In this document: piece after piece, positions 15,157 to 25,114 of the stretch
Layout of the letters: every line of letters begins with the position of its first letter
Numbering within the stretch: the first letter of the stretch is position 1
Assembly (NCBI GenBank): GCA_023401595.1
Contig: JAEXDQ010000055.1
Location: 20,113-84,112, forward strand
Source of the DNA: Spirochaetota bacterium
GTDB lineage: Bacteria; Spirochaetota; Spirochaetia; Sphaerochaetales; Sphaerochaetaceae
Length of the DNA: 64,000 nt
Direction of reading: 5' to 3'
The notes under the pieces: model-generated
What the model saw: the letters and a program-made list of their open reading frames with translations, nothing else
What the model was told of the DNA's origin: nothing
Database searches by the model: none
Translations under genes and position numbers: made by a program

Positions 15157-17811
15157 CTACAGGAACGAACGGAGTACTTCCAGGTGCTTCGCGCCCTTCT
15201 CAAGTTTTTCCTCGAACTCAGCCTGTTTTGAACGTTCCTTTTCAACTGCCTCTGGCTTTGCGTTGGCGACGAACTTTTCATTGGAAAGCTTCTTCAATAC
15301 ACCGTCCAGACTCTGCCGGGCCTTTGCCAAATCCGTTTCCAGACGTTCAATCTCATGGTTGATGTCGATCGCCTCCTTGATGAAGACGAAACATTCAAAC
15401 CCGGGACCGGCTACGGGCACGGCCCCCGATACATCGACATCGTGGGCGGCATCGATCACAAGCTCACCGGCGTTGATGAATCCTGCCAACAGATCCTTCC
15501 GCTCCTCAAAGAACCCGGTCGCCACGAAGCCCTCGTCAGGCCTGACGACGACATGGAGCTTCTTCTCTGGACCGATCTGCAGTTCGCCCCTGAGGTTGCG
15601 AACCGCACGAACCGCCGCCTGCATGGAGCCGACCACAGCGGCCTCATCCGGATATGCCCGGCTTTCCACCCACTGCGGATACGTCGAGACGATCAGCTGG
15701 TCGCCGACATTCGGCAGCTTCTCGTAGATCTCTTCCGTAATGAAGGAGAGGAACGGGTGCATCAGCCTCATCGATTCAGCCAGCAGGTCAAGAAGGATTG
15801 AAATAGCCCTGTCTTTTTCCGCAGGATCATCGCTGTACAAGGAGTGCTTCACCGCCTCGACATACCAGTCGCAGAAATCATTCCAGAAGAAATCATACAC
15901 AGCCTGGGCGGCGTCGTTGAACCGATAGCTCGCCATAGCCGTGCGGACCTTGGCCGAGGCTTCATTAAGCTCGTGGTATATCCACCTGTCCATGATACCC
16001 AGCTCCACGGTCTTCGGGTCAACCAGCTCGCGCCCATCGAGGTTCATCAGCAGGAACCTGGCGGCGTTCCATATCTTGTTGGCGAAACGGGAACCCATCT
16101 TGAAGGAATCCATGTCGATGAGGACATCCTGGCCTTGCGCGGCAAGGTAGCACAGGGTGAACTTCATGGCGTCGGCGCCATAGATATCGACGACATCGAG
16201 CGGATCGATTCCGTTGCCCAAGGACTTGGACATCTTGCGCCCCTGCTTGTCGCGGACGAGTCCTGTGATGTAGATGTCACGGAACGGGATCTCCCCCATG
16301 AACTCCAGCGACGCCATGATCATCCTGGAGACCCAGAAGAAGATGATGTCATACGCCGTAATCAGCGTAGAGGTCGGGAAGAACTTCTCAAGATCAGGCG
16401 TCTTGTCGGGCCAGCCGAGAGTACTGAACGGCCAGAGCCAGGAGGAGAACCAGGTATCAAGCACATCCGTATCCTGATGGATATGCGTACTGCCGCATTT
16501 GTCACATTTGGAAGGATCCTCGCGGGAGACCATCATCTCCCCGCAATCATCGCAGTACCAGACGGGGATACGATGTCCCCACCACAGCTGACGGCTGATG
16601 CACCAGTCGCGGATATTCTCAAGCCAATGGGAATAGGTATTCTCCCAACGGCGGGGATAGAAGACTACCTCGCCTTTCTTCCACGCGTCGAGAGCCTTGT
16701 CCGCCATACCCTTCATGCGGACGAACCATTGCTCGGAGAGATACGGTTCAATGACGGTGCCGCAACGATAGCAATGGCCGACTTCGTGGTTGTGGTCGGT
16801 CTCCTTGACCAGATACCCCTGCTCCTTCAAATCGGCGGCGACCAGCTTGCGGGCTTCCACCGCCGGAAGGTTCCGGTATTTTTCAGGGGTATTGTCGTTC
16901 AGCGTCCCATCAGGATTGAGAATGTTGATGGTCGCCAAATCATGCCGCTTGCCGCATTCCCAGTCGTTTGGGTCGTGCGCCGGAGTGATCTTGACCATTC
17001 CGGTGCCGAATTCCATTTCTACGAAGCTGTCGGCGATGATGGGGATCTTGCGGCCGGTCAGCGGAAGGTCCAGCAGCTTGCCGACTACGGCCTTGTATCT
17101 ATCATCGTCGGGATGGACGGCGACGGCGACGTCTCCGAACATTGTCTCGGGACGGGTCGTCGCGACTGTAATATAACCGGAGCCATCGCTATAGGGGTAA
17201 CGGACATCGTAGAGCTTGCCGGGCAATTCCTTGTACTCGACTTCATCGTCGGCCAAGGCCGTGCCGCATTTGGGGCAGTAGTTGACCAGGTAGTTGCCCT
17301 TGTATATCAGTCCGCGTTCATACAGTGTCACGAAAGCTTCCCGAACGGCACGGCTCAACCCTTCGTCCATGGTAAAGCGTTCATGCTCCCAGTCGCAGGA
17401 AGAACCGATCTTTTCAAGCTGTTTGGCGATGATGTCGTGATGCTTCTCCTTCACCCTCCAAGTCCGCTCGAGGAATTTCTCGCGTCCGAGGTCCTGACGG
17501 CGCAAGCCTTCTTTGGCAAGCTGGCGTTCAACGACATTCTGCGTGGCGATACCGGCATGGTCGGTTCCCGGCACCCACAGCGTCGGACGGCCGTTCATGC
17601 GCCAATAACGGATCACGATATCCTGCAGGGAATTGTTCAGAGCGTGCCCCATGTGGAGAATGCCGGTTACATTCGGTGGAGGCATTACGATTGTAAACGG
17701 TTTGCCTTCCCTTTCCTGAGGTCCAAACAGTCCGCTCTTCTTCCACTCTTCGTAAATCCGGTCTTCAAAGTCCTTTGGATTATAGGACTTCTCCAGTTCC
17801 ACAGCCTTCAT
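15157..17811 (-). CDS. valS: Valyl-tRNA synthetase
   Basis: Class I aminoacyl-tRNA synthetase of 884 residues. It has the HIGH signature as HMGH (53-56) in PPPNVTGILHMGHALNN and KMSKS near residue 525 (GRKMSKSLGNG). Paired cysteines (CPKCGTALADDEVEY, CYRCGTVIEP and CDDCG with CDKCG) indicate zinc-binding insertions as in other bacterial ValRS. The editing domain lies in between. The C-terminus is the family's coiled coil (IERLETDLAKARQSLDGVLK). The start is the ATG at 17811 because AGGAGG lies 7 bases before it. An earlier in-frame start would swallow that site. Confidence 0.97.
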   Translation of the reverse strand: MKAVELEKSYNPKDFEDRIYEEWKKSGLFGPQEREGKPFTIVMPPPNVTGILHMGHALNNSLQDIVIRYWRMNGRPTLWVPGTDHAGIATQNVVERQLAKEGLRRQDLGREKFLERTWRVKEKHHDIIAKQLEKIGSSCDWEHERFTMDEGLSRAVREAFVTLYERGLIYKGNYLVNYCPKCGTALADDEVEYKELPGKLYDVRYPYSDGSGYITVATTRPETMFGDVAVAVHPDDDRYKAVVGKLLDLPLTGRKIPIIADSFVEMEFGTGMVKITPAHDPNDWECGKRHDLATINILNPDGTLNDNTPEKYRNLPAVEARKLVAADLKEQGYLVKETDHNHEVGHCYRCGTVIEPYLSEQWFVRMKGMADKALDAWKKGEVVFYPRRWENTYSHWLENIRDWCISRQLWWGHRIPVWYCDDCGEMMVSREDPSKCDKCGSTHIHQDTDVLDTWFSSWLWPFSTLGWPDKTPDLEKFFPTSTLITAYDIIFFWVSRMIMASLEFMGEIPFRDIYITGLVRDKQGRKMSKSLGNGIDPLDVVDIYGADAMKFTLCYLAAQGQDVLIDMDSFKMGSRFANKIWNAARFLLMNLDGRELVDPKTVELGIMDRWIYHELNEASAKVRTAMASYRFNDAAQAVYDFFWNDFCDWYVEAVKHSLYSDDPAEKDRAISILLDLLAESMRLMHPFLSFITEEIYEKLPNVGDQLIVSTYPQWVESRAYPDEAAVVGSMQAAVRAVRNLRGELQIGPEKKLHVVVRPDEGFVATGFFEERKDLLAGFINAGELVIDAAHDVDVSGAVPVAGPGFECFVFIKEAIDINHEIERLETDLAKARQSLDGVLKKLSNEKFVANAKPEAVEKERSKQAEFEEKLEKGAKHLEVLRSFL

Positions 17812-17846
17812 GCGCACGCCTCCTGGCAGCAAAAAATAGTGGGTTC

Positions 17847-17875
17847 ATGGTAGCAGAAATGCATTGTTAAGACAA
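17847..17875 (-). promoter_or_regulatory. Candidate valS promoter
   Basis: On the minus strand TTGTCT (17870-17875), 17 bases, TACCAT (17847-17852). The leader would be about 30 bases with no T-box-like structure. Confidence 0.45.
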
Positions 17876-18097
17876 TCCACTGGACATCGGCGGCAGCCGA
17901 TATTTATGCATGTCCCGGTCGTCGCCGACACATAGTCACTCAGTATCAAAGGAGGGCTCCTGCCCTCTTTGGATGAGGAGCCGGACATGGCTTCCAATGG
18001 TCAGACACGGACTTGAGTATCGACACATCACTGGTGCATCAACCAGAAAACGAACGCCCCAAGAACATACCGCCCATCATATGGAATCTGAACAAAA

Positions 18098-19555
18098 CTA
18101 CATCCATCCATACAAACGTTGGTAGACTTCGCTTGAGTTCTTCCACGAATTGTCCTGCTCCATACCCCTGACCTGCAAGCGTCGCCAGGATTCGGGACGT
18201 TGCTGGAAAACATAGTGGGCGTGGTCGATACGGTCCATCAGCTCCCAGGAACTGTATCCGGCGAAGGAAAAACCGGTACCGGTCTCCATATACTCGTTGT
18301 ACGGCTCGACGGTATCCTTCAATCCCCCGACCTCATGGACGATTGGGACAGTACCGTAACGAAGAGAAATCAATTGGGTGAGTCCGCAAGGTTCGAAAGC
18401 CGATGGAATCAACAGCGCATCGACACCAGCGTAGACTCTATGGGCGAGAGAATCGGAATAGTAGATTTGCGCGGAAACCTGACCGGGATATTTGTCCTGG
18501 TAGTACCGGAACATATTCTCATAATTGGCGTCGCCGGTTCCGAGGACGACCAGGTTGATTCCTTTCCGACACATTTGATCCATGACTTGGTCGATCAGGT
18601 CCAGCCCTTTCTGGTTGGTCAGTCGCGATACGATACCCAAGGTGAACACCCCGCCGTTCCGCATCATTCCGAGTTCCTGCTGCAAGGCGAGCTTGTTTTC
18701 CACTTTCCTTTCCGCGACATCCTCTACGGAATAGGTGGTGGCAAGCGACCGGTCCGTCGAGGGATTCCAGACATCATAGTCGATTCCGTTCACGATTCCG
18801 ATCAGCCGGTCGCTCCGCCACCGGAGGATATCGTCCAGACCGTCGCCGAAATTCATCGTCTGGATTTCCTGGGCATAGGTCCGGCTGACCGTAGTGACAT
18901 AATCGGAATACACGATGCCGCCCCTGAGCATGCTACAGTTCCATGAGGAGGACTCCACCGACCGGTCCTGGAACGGGCTGACCAGCCTCCCCGGCACGAA
19001 GCATTCGTCGGGCAGGCCGGAGATCCACCGGATATGCCCGACATCCCACGTCCCCTGGAAACGGATGTTATGGATAGTCATCACGGTACGGATACCATGA
19101 AAAAACGGGTCGCCTTGAAAAACGGTGTTCAGATAGACGGGAACCAGAGCAGACTGCCAGTCATGGCAGTGGATGACGTCCGGCCTGAAATCGAGCAGCG
19201 GCAAGCTGGAAAGCACCGCCTTGGAAAAGAACGCGAAACGCTCCAAATCCTGGAACATGTCGTAATACGGCACAAGCCCGCCGAAATATCGTTCATTATC
19301 GATGAAATAGTACGTGATGCCATCAAGCACCAATTCATGGATACCTACATATACCCTGTCGTCCATCTGGAAATAATACAGCACCCGCTGCAGACTACGA
19401 TACTCATCTTTGATGGCGTGATAGTTCGGAAGGAAGACCCGCACATCGAACTGCCGTTTATCTATACTCTTGGGCAAGCTTCCTACCACGTCGGCCAGCC
19501 CGCCAGTCTTGACGAATGGAACACATTCGGAAGCGACAAATAGGATTTTCTTCAT
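18098..19555 (-). CDS. glgA: Glycogen (starch) synthase, GT5 family
   Basis: Transfers glucose from ADP-glucose to the non-reducing end of glycogen. The 485 residues are typical for GlgA. The N-terminal donor-binding motif KTGGLADVVGSLP is at 16-28, HCHDWQ lies in the first Rossmann domain, and the C-terminal GT-B domain has PSAFEPCGLTQLISLRYGT carrying the catalytic glutamate. No other glg gene adjoins it. ATG is at 19555. It implies carbon storage in this organism. The 285 bases downstream, between it and valS, contain only a short GAGGGC/GCCCTC hairpin (17952-17967) without a T-run. Confidence 0.96.
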   Translation of the reverse strand: MKKILFVASECVPFVKTGGLADVVGSLPKSIDKRQFDVRVFLPNYHAIKDEYRSLQRVLYYFQMDDRVYVGIHELVLDGITYYFIDNERYFGGLVPYYDMFQDLERFAFFSKAVLSSLPLLDFRPDVIHCHDWQSALVPVYLNTVFQGDPFFHGIRTVMTIHNIRFQGTWDVGHIRWISGLPDECFVPGRLVSPFQDRSVESSSWNCSMLRGGIVYSDYVTTVSRTYAQEIQTMNFGDGLDDILRWRSDRLIGIVNGIDYDVWNPSTDRSLATTYSVEDVAERKVENKLALQQELGMMRNGGVFTLGIVSRLTNQKGLDLIDQVMDQMCRKGINLVVLGTGDANYENMFRYYQDKYPGQVSAQIYYSDSLAHRVYAGVDALLIPSAFEPCGLTQLISLRYGTVPIVHEVGGLKDTVEPYNEYMETGTGFSFAGYSSWELMDRIDHAHYVFQQRPESWRRLQVRGMEQDNSWKNSSEVYQRLYGWM

Positions 19556-19638
19556 TACTGATTCCTAAAGTGAATTTTGTCTCCAAAGAGTAACTGAACC
19601 CATGGGGTTTGTCCATTCCAAGCGATGGTTTTCAAATT

Positions 19639-19670
19639 TAAAAAAAATCCGGCGCTTGCGGCACCGGATT
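19639..19670 (-). terminator. Intrinsic terminator of the sigma/anti-sigma operon
   Basis: On the minus strand AATCCGGTGCC and GGCGCCGGATT-like arms pair (one mismatch) around GCAA, followed by a T-rich tail (19639-19647). It lies 33 bases past the anti-sigma stop codon. Confidence 0.88.
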
Positions 19671-19702
19671 CATGTCATTGCTCCTGTCTCTGTTTTTGCA
19701 GA

Positions 19703-20299
19703 TCAGAGTACAGGCTCATTAGCATCCACCAAAGTATCCTGATTTACGGTAGGATCTTGATCCAACGGGATAATGCCCTTCAGCCGGACATCCACGTCAT
19801 ATCCTTTTCCATCAAGATACTTGAGGATTTCTTCAAGAGAATAACTGTCCAATGTGCGGGACGCGGCGATATTGTCTGACGCGCGGATCTGCATGATATT
19901 TGCGCTATCCACGGTCAGAGCCATACCGGGGATGATTTCCGCGGTCTGCTGCCCATTGGTCCCGAACAAGACGAACGCACCGATAAACACCACTACGAAC
20001 GCCGCGGCGGCGGTAATGATCGTAGGGATACCGACTTTTAGCTTACGGCGAAAGAAACTGACCTTCTTGTGCTTGTCCAAATAGTTGTGTTCCACGAAAG
20101 AAAGGACCTTCGCCTGATGAGGGGCGATTTCTTCATCGGTGAGAACAGCTCCCGCGATGACCTCGTGAAGCTTCTGCAACTGTTCAAACCGGGCTTTACA
20201 AGCCGGGCAATAGCTGAGATGCTCCTCTACCTGGGTCTTCCACGGCTCAGCCAGTTCACCGTCGAGATAGGTGTTGAGTATCTGGTCATCAAGGCACAT
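19703..20299 (-). CDS. Zinc anti-sigma factor (ZAS type), membrane-anchored
   Basis: A 198-residue protein. The cytosolic zinc-finger domain carries the H-x3-C-x2-C motif (HLSYCPAC, about 27-34) that binds ECF sigma factors. One transmembrane helix (about 95-115, IITAAAAFVVVFIGAFVLFG) and an extracytoplasmic tail of about 80 residues follow. Its start overlaps the end of the sigma gene by 11 bases, the standard arrangement for a sigma/anti-sigma pair. GGGAGGAAG is its ribosome site. The signal sensed and the release mechanism are not visible. The outer domain has no family I recognise. Confidence 0.87.
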   Translation of the reverse strand: MCLDDQILNTYLDGELAEPWKTQVEEHLSYCPACKARFEQLQKLHEVIAGAVLTDEEIAPHQAKVLSFVEHNYLDKHKKVSFFRRKLKVGIPTIITAAAAFVVVFIGAFVLFGTNGQQTAEIIPGMALTVDSANIMQIRASDNIAASRTLDSYSLEEILKYLDGKGYDVDVRLKGIIPLDQDPTVNQDTLVDANEPVL

Positions 20300-20819
20300 T
20301 CACTTCCTCCCGGTCCAGCATCGATTCCATCATCTTACGGGCTCGATGCACTCTGACCTTCACATTGCTTTCAGAAATCTGGAGAACTTTGCCGATCTGT
20401 TTGTAATCCATATCCGCGTATTCTTTCAATACGATGACAGACCGGAACTTCTCAGGCAGCTTCTCGACAGCCTCACGTACCAAAGTCCGGGTTTCCTTGA
20501 ACACCAGCTCTTCCCCACCGTCCTTATATGAACCAGGAGCCGGCATCTTCTTGATCTTGTCCACCATCCCTTGTTCCCGCATCTTGCGCTTCACATGGTT
20601 GATGGCGAGATTCTTCGTCACCCGAATCAGCCAATACTTAGCGTCATCTTCGGAAGCGAACTCCATATTCTTGTCAAAGAACCTGATGAACGCTTCTTGG
20701 CAGATATCTTCGGCTACATCGATATTGAAAGTCACATGATACGCAACCTTCATCACAATAGGAAATACATCCTCATAGACTTGCCGAAATGTCTGCTCGT
20801 CGCTACTTTTGATTTCCAT
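20289..20819 (-). CDS. ECF sigma-70 family RNA polymerase sigma factor
   Basis: A 176-residue group IV sigma factor. Region 2 reads AEDICQEAFIRFFDKN with KYWLIRVTKNLAINH. Region 4 reads LPEKFRSVIVLKEYADMDYK then QIGKVLQISESNVKVRVHRA. There is no region 3 or 1. It lies 28 bases after cysS on the same strand and overlaps its anti-sigma partner. The start at ATG 20819 has only a poor Shine-Dalgarno, and an open frame reaches 15 bases further. A SigW-like role in envelope stress is typical of this class but is only an inference. Confidence 0.9.
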   Translation of the reverse strand: MEIKSSDEQTFRQVYEDVFPIVMKVAYHVTFNIDVAEDICQEAFIRFFDKNMEFASEDDAKYWLIRVTKNLAINHVKRKMREQGMVDKIKKMPAPGSYKDGGEELVFKETRTLVREAVEKLPEKFRSVIVLKEYADMDYKQIGKVLQISESNVKVRVHRARKMMESMLDREEVNVP

Positions 20820-20847
20820 AATACTTAACAACAAACCTTGATGTTGG

Positions 20848-22263
20848 TTACATCTTTTTTACAAGCGTGGTCCCTGTGGGGGTATCCTTTACGATATACC
20901 CCATGGAGTCCAGCTTGGCTCTGATTTCATCGGCGAGCTTGAAGTCTCGTGCCTTCTTGGCCGCTGCACGTTGCTCCACCAACCCCAACGCCTGGGGGTC
21001 ATCGACCGATTCATCTTCCTGCTTTTTGGCCGGTATGGCTTCCAGTCCGAGCCCCAGGACAGAATCCATTCCGTAAGCCACCGCGAGTTTCTCAGAAGCG
21101 GAGACGGCGTCGTCCTTCAACAGGCCCCAAAGATCGGCGAGGCCGCGAGGTGTGTTCAGGTCATTGAACAGATGTTCGTTGAACAGAGCCTCCCAGTTGG
21201 CCGCGGCGGGACCAAGCTCTCCGGCGGGGGCGGCTTCGGCCTTGAGGGCGGAGACACGGTCGAAGAGGTTCTTGCGGCTGATCCGGGCGGTATCGAGGGC
21301 CTGCCACGAGAATTTGAGCTGGGAATGGTAGTGTCCGCCGAGAATGAAATACCGATAGTCCATCGGTTCATACCCCTTGCCGACCACAACCGGCAACGTC
21401 AGGAACTCACCCGAGCTTTTGCTCATCTTGCCGGAATCATTCAACAGGAATTCTCCATGCAGCCAATAGTTGACCCACGTGTGGCCTGTAGCGGCCTCGC
21501 TTTGGGCTATCTCATTGGTATGATGGACGGGAATGGCGTCGATTCCTCCACAGTGGATGTCAAAATGTTCGCCAAGATATTTCATGCTCATGGCGGAGCA
21601 TTCGACGTGCCACCCCGGATACCCCCGTCCCCAGGGGGAATCCCACATCATCGCCTGTTCACCGAATTTGCTGTTGGTGAACCACAGGACGAAATCCTTG
21701 GGGTTGCGCTTGTTGCCGTCCACGTCGATACGCGCTCCGCTGCGAAGCTCATTCAAATCCAGACGGGCCAGCTTGCCGTAGTCCGGGAAGGTATCGATAC
21801 TGAAATAGACGTTCCCTCCGGCGATATACGTATGACCGCCATCTTCCAAGCGCTTGATCAACGCTATCATGTCGGCGATGTGATCCGTCGCTTTACAGAT
21901 AATGTCAGGACGCATATTGTGCAGGGAATCGAAATCGTTGAAAAACGCTTCGGTATAGAAACGCGCGATGTCCCAGACGCTTTTACCCGTCTCCCGCGCG
22001 CTTTTTTCCATCTTGTCTTCACCGTCGTCGCCGTCTCCGGTCAGATGCCCGACGTCGGTGATGTTCATGACATGCTTGACCTTATATCCTGCGTGAATCA
22101 GGGTCCTTTTAAGCACGTCTTCGAAGATATAGGTGCGAAGGTTTCCAATATGAGCGTAGTTGTACACCGTAGGGCCGCAACAGTACATCGTCACCGATTC
22201 ATCGGAAATGGGTTTGAATGGTTCGACGCTACGGGACATTGTGTTGTACAAAGAAACTGACAT
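20848..22263 (-). CDS. cysS: Cysteinyl-tRNA synthetase
   Basis: Class I synthetase of 471 residues. It has CCGPTVYNYAHIGN (C28/C29 and the HIGH signature as HIGN at 38-41), the zinc ligands completed by WHVECSAMS and HHTNEIAQSE, and GKMSKSSGEF for ATP binding. The C-terminal anticodon-binding helix bundle includes RAAAKKARDFKLADEIRAKL, the usual CysRS ending. AAGGAG lies 9 bases before ATG. The sigma gene follows closely on the same strand and may be cotranscribed. Confidence 0.97.
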   Translation of the reverse strand: MSVSLYNTMSRSVEPFKPISDESVTMYCCGPTVYNYAHIGNLRTYIFEDVLKRTLIHAGYKVKHVMNITDVGHLTGDGDDGEDKMEKSARETGKSVWDIARFYTEAFFNDFDSLHNMRPDIICKATDHIADMIALIKRLEDGGHTYIAGGNVYFSIDTFPDYGKLARLDLNELRSGARIDVDGNKRNPKDFVLWFTNSKFGEQAMMWDSPWGRGYPGWHVECSAMSMKYLGEHFDIHCGGIDAIPVHHTNEIAQSEAATGHTWVNYWLHGEFLLNDSGKMSKSSGEFLTLPVVVGKGYEPMDYRYFILGGHYHSQLKFSWQALDTARISRKNLFDRVSALKAEAAPAGELGPAAANWEALFNEHLFNDLNTPRGLADLWGLLKDDAVSASEKLAVAYGMDSVLGLGLEAIPAKKQEDESVDDPQALGLVEQRAAAKKARDFKLADEIRAKLDSMGYIVKDTPTGTTLVKKM

Positions 22264-22721
22264 GGCCTTGGACTCCTTCAGCCGGCAGAGATGTTTATTG
22301 TCTGAGCCGTCAAAACGGGATACTATACCCGTGTGACTACAACAATAAGCAATACCGGTGAAAAAATCAATGCTGGCTTTGACAAGCCGGTTCGACTTTC
22401 CCCATCCCGGTGCGGAACCGCGCCGGGCAAGTCATGCGCCCCCGGTCGTCCATGCCGGCACGAGTCGTCGGTCTTACGGCTCCGGTTCTCGTTCGGCTTC
22501 CCTGCTTTTGTGCGGTTTGCGCCGGACAGACCGAGTACTTCCGACCGTCCGCATCACCGCCGTGAACGCTCCTGCGAAGCCAATCCCGGTTCGGTTTCTC
22601 AGCTCCGGTTTGAAATTCCGGTTCACGCTTCTCACCAGCGGTATCCATCCAATCGAAAAACCATGCGTTCCGTCTATTTCAGGAACACCGTCAATTACAT
22701 ATTTCAACAAGGACAGCCAGT
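22264..22721. other. 458-bp intergenic stretch between divergent cysS and murB
   Basis: Frames of 90-130 codons exist on both strands but have arginine/serine/proline-rich composition, no ribosome sites and no family resemblance, so I do not call a gene. The stretch is unusually rich in CCGGTT/CGGTTC fragments (for example 22388-22400, 22480-22500 and 22585-22625), possibly a worn repeat. Promoters for both flanking genes must lie here, but I cannot place them with confidence. Confidence 0.4.
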
Positions 22722-23645
22722 ATGAGCGAACAAACATCGACTGAGAATCTCATAACCCGAAATGAACCCATAGCGGAACATACGACTTTCAAATGCGGCG
22801 GTGCGGCCGACTATGCGGCTTCGCCGTCTTCGTTGCAGGAGCTCAGGGAAACGCTGGAGTTCGCCAAGGAACTGCAACTGCCGCTCACCATCCTAGGAGG
22901 CGGGTCGAACGTCCTGGTTAGCGACAGAGGCGTCAGAGGCCTGGTATTGTTCACACGCAAACTCACCAGCTGCCATGCCCGGGGAGAACTCCTCTGTACC
23001 AGATGCGGACTGTCACTTGATAAAGCGATCAACGTCGCGATTGAAAACGGACTCATGGGCATGGAACGGCTCGGAGGAATACCGGGAACGGTCGGAGGGG
23101 CGATCGCCGGCAACGCCGGCGTACCGGAACTAGAGATCAACCGGCCGTTGGAATACATTGACTATCTGACGCTGGACGGAAATCTCCATAGGCTGGAAGC
23201 GACCCCCGACCTGTTCTCCTACAGACGTTCCCCTTTTTCCGATAGAAACGATCTGATCATCTTCGAGGCGGGTTTCCGGCTGGCTCCGACGAACCAGACG
23301 GCCGAAGCAAGGCTTCGCAAGGAACAGGCGAAGACCCAACGTAGACAGGCCGGCCAATATGACTGCCCATCGGCGGGAAGCATGTTCAAGAATCCAAAGG
23401 GGGAATTGCCCGCCGGTAAGCTTCTTGAAGAATGTGGTTTCAAAGGCCGCAAGTACGCAGGTGCGCAGATAAGCCTCTCCCATGCGAATTTTTTTGTGAA
23501 TCCAGAACACAAAGCGACAAGTACGGATATCTGGCGCTTGTCGGAGATCGCGCGGAAAGCAGTACTTGAACGGACAGGCATCGACCTCCAGCGGGAAATC
23601 AAATTAATCGGGGACTGGAGAGACGAAGATTTCATGCTGGACTGA
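22722..23645 (+). CDS. murB: UDP-N-acetylenolpyruvoylglucosamine reductase
   Basis: FAD-dependent reductase forming UDP-MurNAc in peptidoglycan synthesis. It has 307 residues. The FAD-binding core shows LTILGGGSNVLVSDRGVRG and GIPGTVGGAIAGNAG. The substrate domain shows SAGSMFKNPKG, KLLEECGFKGRK and GAQISLSHANFFVN. The compact domain order and the SAGSMFKNP motif fit type II MurB. AAGGA lies 11 bases before ATG. It is divergent from cysS and convergent with the downstream secreted-protein gene, only 17 bases away. No other mur gene is in this window. Confidence 0.95.
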   Translation: MSEQTSTENLITRNEPIAEHTTFKCGGAADYAASPSSLQELRETLEFAKELQLPLTILGGGSNVLVSDRGVRGLVLFTRKLTSCHARGELLCTRCGLSLDKAINVAIENGLMGMERLGGIPGTVGGAIAGNAGVPELEINRPLEYIDYLTLDGNLHRLEATPDLFSYRRSPFSDRNDLIIFEAGFRLAPTNQTAEARLRKEQAKTQRRQAGQYDCPSAGSMFKNPKGELPAGKLLEECGFKGRKYAGAQISLSHANFFVNPEHKATSTDIWRLSEIARKAVLERTGIDLQREIKLIGDWRDEDFMLD

Positions 23646-23662
23646 CGTATTACCGCCACCGG

Positions 23663-25114
23663 TCATATGGACAGGGAAAACGTCAAGGAAAAACGTCGTT
23701 CAGTATCTATGGAACAGGTCAGACGCCCGTTGGGCAGTTCATCATTGAACTTCAGGGAAACGGTGAGTTCTTCTCCGTCCCAAGCGACATGGGCGGTACC
23801 GACATCCAGCACGAGTCCGTATCCCCTGAATAGTTCCGGTTGAGTCCCCCCTCCCCGTAACCACGAAACCTCGCCGGTCAATTCAACGGGGACATGATGA
23901 ACAGGGTGTTTGAGCTGTAGTCCGAAGGTGTGGACACCGCTTCTCCTTCCGTCGGGAAACCATGTCGTGACATCTTTTACGAACAATTTGCAGGACGCGC
24001 CGTCTTTTGAAACCGAAATGGACATGTCCCCCGTGGTCCTTCGACGTTGGCTCAGCCCGCCATGTACCGGAGACTGGTACAGCACGTCGTCATATTGACA
24101 TTCTACACGAATACAAGCCGTTTCATGGCGCAGGATCAACCTCAGAAGCTGGACGGGCCGTTGTTGAGGCCCGACGGGAAGAGCAAGCTGGAATCCTCCC
24201 GCATCATGTTTCCAATACGCCTTGACTTCAAAATCGAGTCGTTTTGCCTCGACCGACCAGCCGCTTGTCGCGCCATATCCGATAAAACGGTCAAAACCTA
24301 CCCTAAACGACATTCCGGACCGGACTGAAAAACCCAGGAAAGGAATAGCGCCGGACTCGACTTTCACCAACGCCACGCAGGCGAGAAACGGGTACAAGGT
24401 AACCCAGTCAACGGATACGTTCCGGGGGACATCGCCATCGCCCCCCACAGCCTTATGGACGTACAAAAGGGATACGGCTATCCGTGCGAACAGAGGTTGC
24501 GATTCCATTAGCAGCAACGAAGTCAGTGGAGCCCTCCCTACCCAGGGCGGGAAGCCTACCGACACGCCGAACGACGTACTCCCCAGAATCCCGCACATGG
24601 CGGAGTATTCCGATGCTATGCCCGGAAACATGTAACGCGAAGAGGAAGCCGTCGGAAACCCGAAGAACGTTCTTTCGTCCGTACCACCGGAAGAAACGGG
24701 AGAAACGGAAGGAAACGCCATAGGGTTGAATAATTCATAGGCCAGCCCTACAGGCCGCAACCACCCGATTTGTATTCGCAGTCCACCGGTTGATGTCAAG
24801 CGTCCAGAAAACCGCACGGACAGGTCGGAAATCCCCGCGGCGGATTCATCCCCATCTCCTCCATCCATGGAATGATATACGGCGATATCGCTTTCAAACA
24901 GATACGTGGCGGTCCTGTATGAGGAGCGAAGGTCGGTCCTGAACCGCCGGCCGTCTTTGTTATCAGAGACTCCAACCGTCAACAGGGAGACGGGGCGTCC
25001 CGGAACGGCGGACATGAAGGGAGCGCACGACAGGCATGTATCTACAAGCAAAAACACCATGACAAGGAATAAGGTAGGAAGCAAGGCGCTTGGAGGATTG
25101 GGTTGGTACTTCAT
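23663..25114 (-). CDS. Secreted beta-rich protein, possible outer-membrane barrel
   Basis: A 483-residue protein with an N-terminal signal peptide (LLPTLFLVMVFLLVDTCLSC, about 11-30). The cysteine at its end could make it a lipoprotein, although the preceding residues are not a clear lipobox. The mature part has many alternating hydrophobic/polar stretches (for example GLRIQIGWLRPVGLAYELF and FRVGFDRFIGYGATSGWSVE) and a C-terminal RFSLTFSLSI, suggesting a beta-barrel of the outer envelope. I recognise no named family. Only 17 bases separate its stop from that of murB. The ribosome site is weak. Confidence 0.6.
   Translation of the reverse strand: MKYQPNPPSALLPTLFLVMVFLLVDTCLSCAPFMSAVPGRPVSLLTVGVSDNKDGRRFRTDLRSSYRTATYLFESDIAVYHSMDGGDGDESAAGISDLSVRFSGRLTSTGGLRIQIGWLRPVGLAYELFNPMAFPSVSPVSSGGTDERTFFGFPTASSSRYMFPGIASEYSAMCGILGSTSFGVSVGFPPWVGRAPLTSLLLMESQPLFARIAVSLLYVHKAVGGDGDVPRNVSVDWVTLYPFLACVALVKVESGAIPFLGFSVRSGMSFRVGFDRFIGYGATSGWSVEAKRLDFEVKAYWKHDAGGFQLALPVGPQQRPVQLLRLILRHETACIRVECQYDDVLYQSPVHGGLSQRRRTTGDMSISVSKDGASCKLFVKDVTTWFPDGRRSGVHTFGLQLKHPVHHVPVELTGEVSWLRGGGTQPELFRGYGLVLDVGTAHVAWDGEELTVSLKFNDELPNGRLTCSIDTERRFSLTFSLSI

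Noticed and set aside
15844..17853. A 669-codon open frame on the plus strand opposite valS
   Set aside because: It is a shadow of valS codon bias: no ribosome site, no family resemblance, and ValS motifs are perfect on the other strand. The same holds for long frames opposite cysS (20971-22260), DUF1846 (26791-28689), the giant protein (35705-37645) and the acyl-CoA ligase (44581-46740).
22385..22440. A tRNA-like GGTTCGA stretch
   Set aside because: No acceptor stem or anticodon arm can be folded around it.
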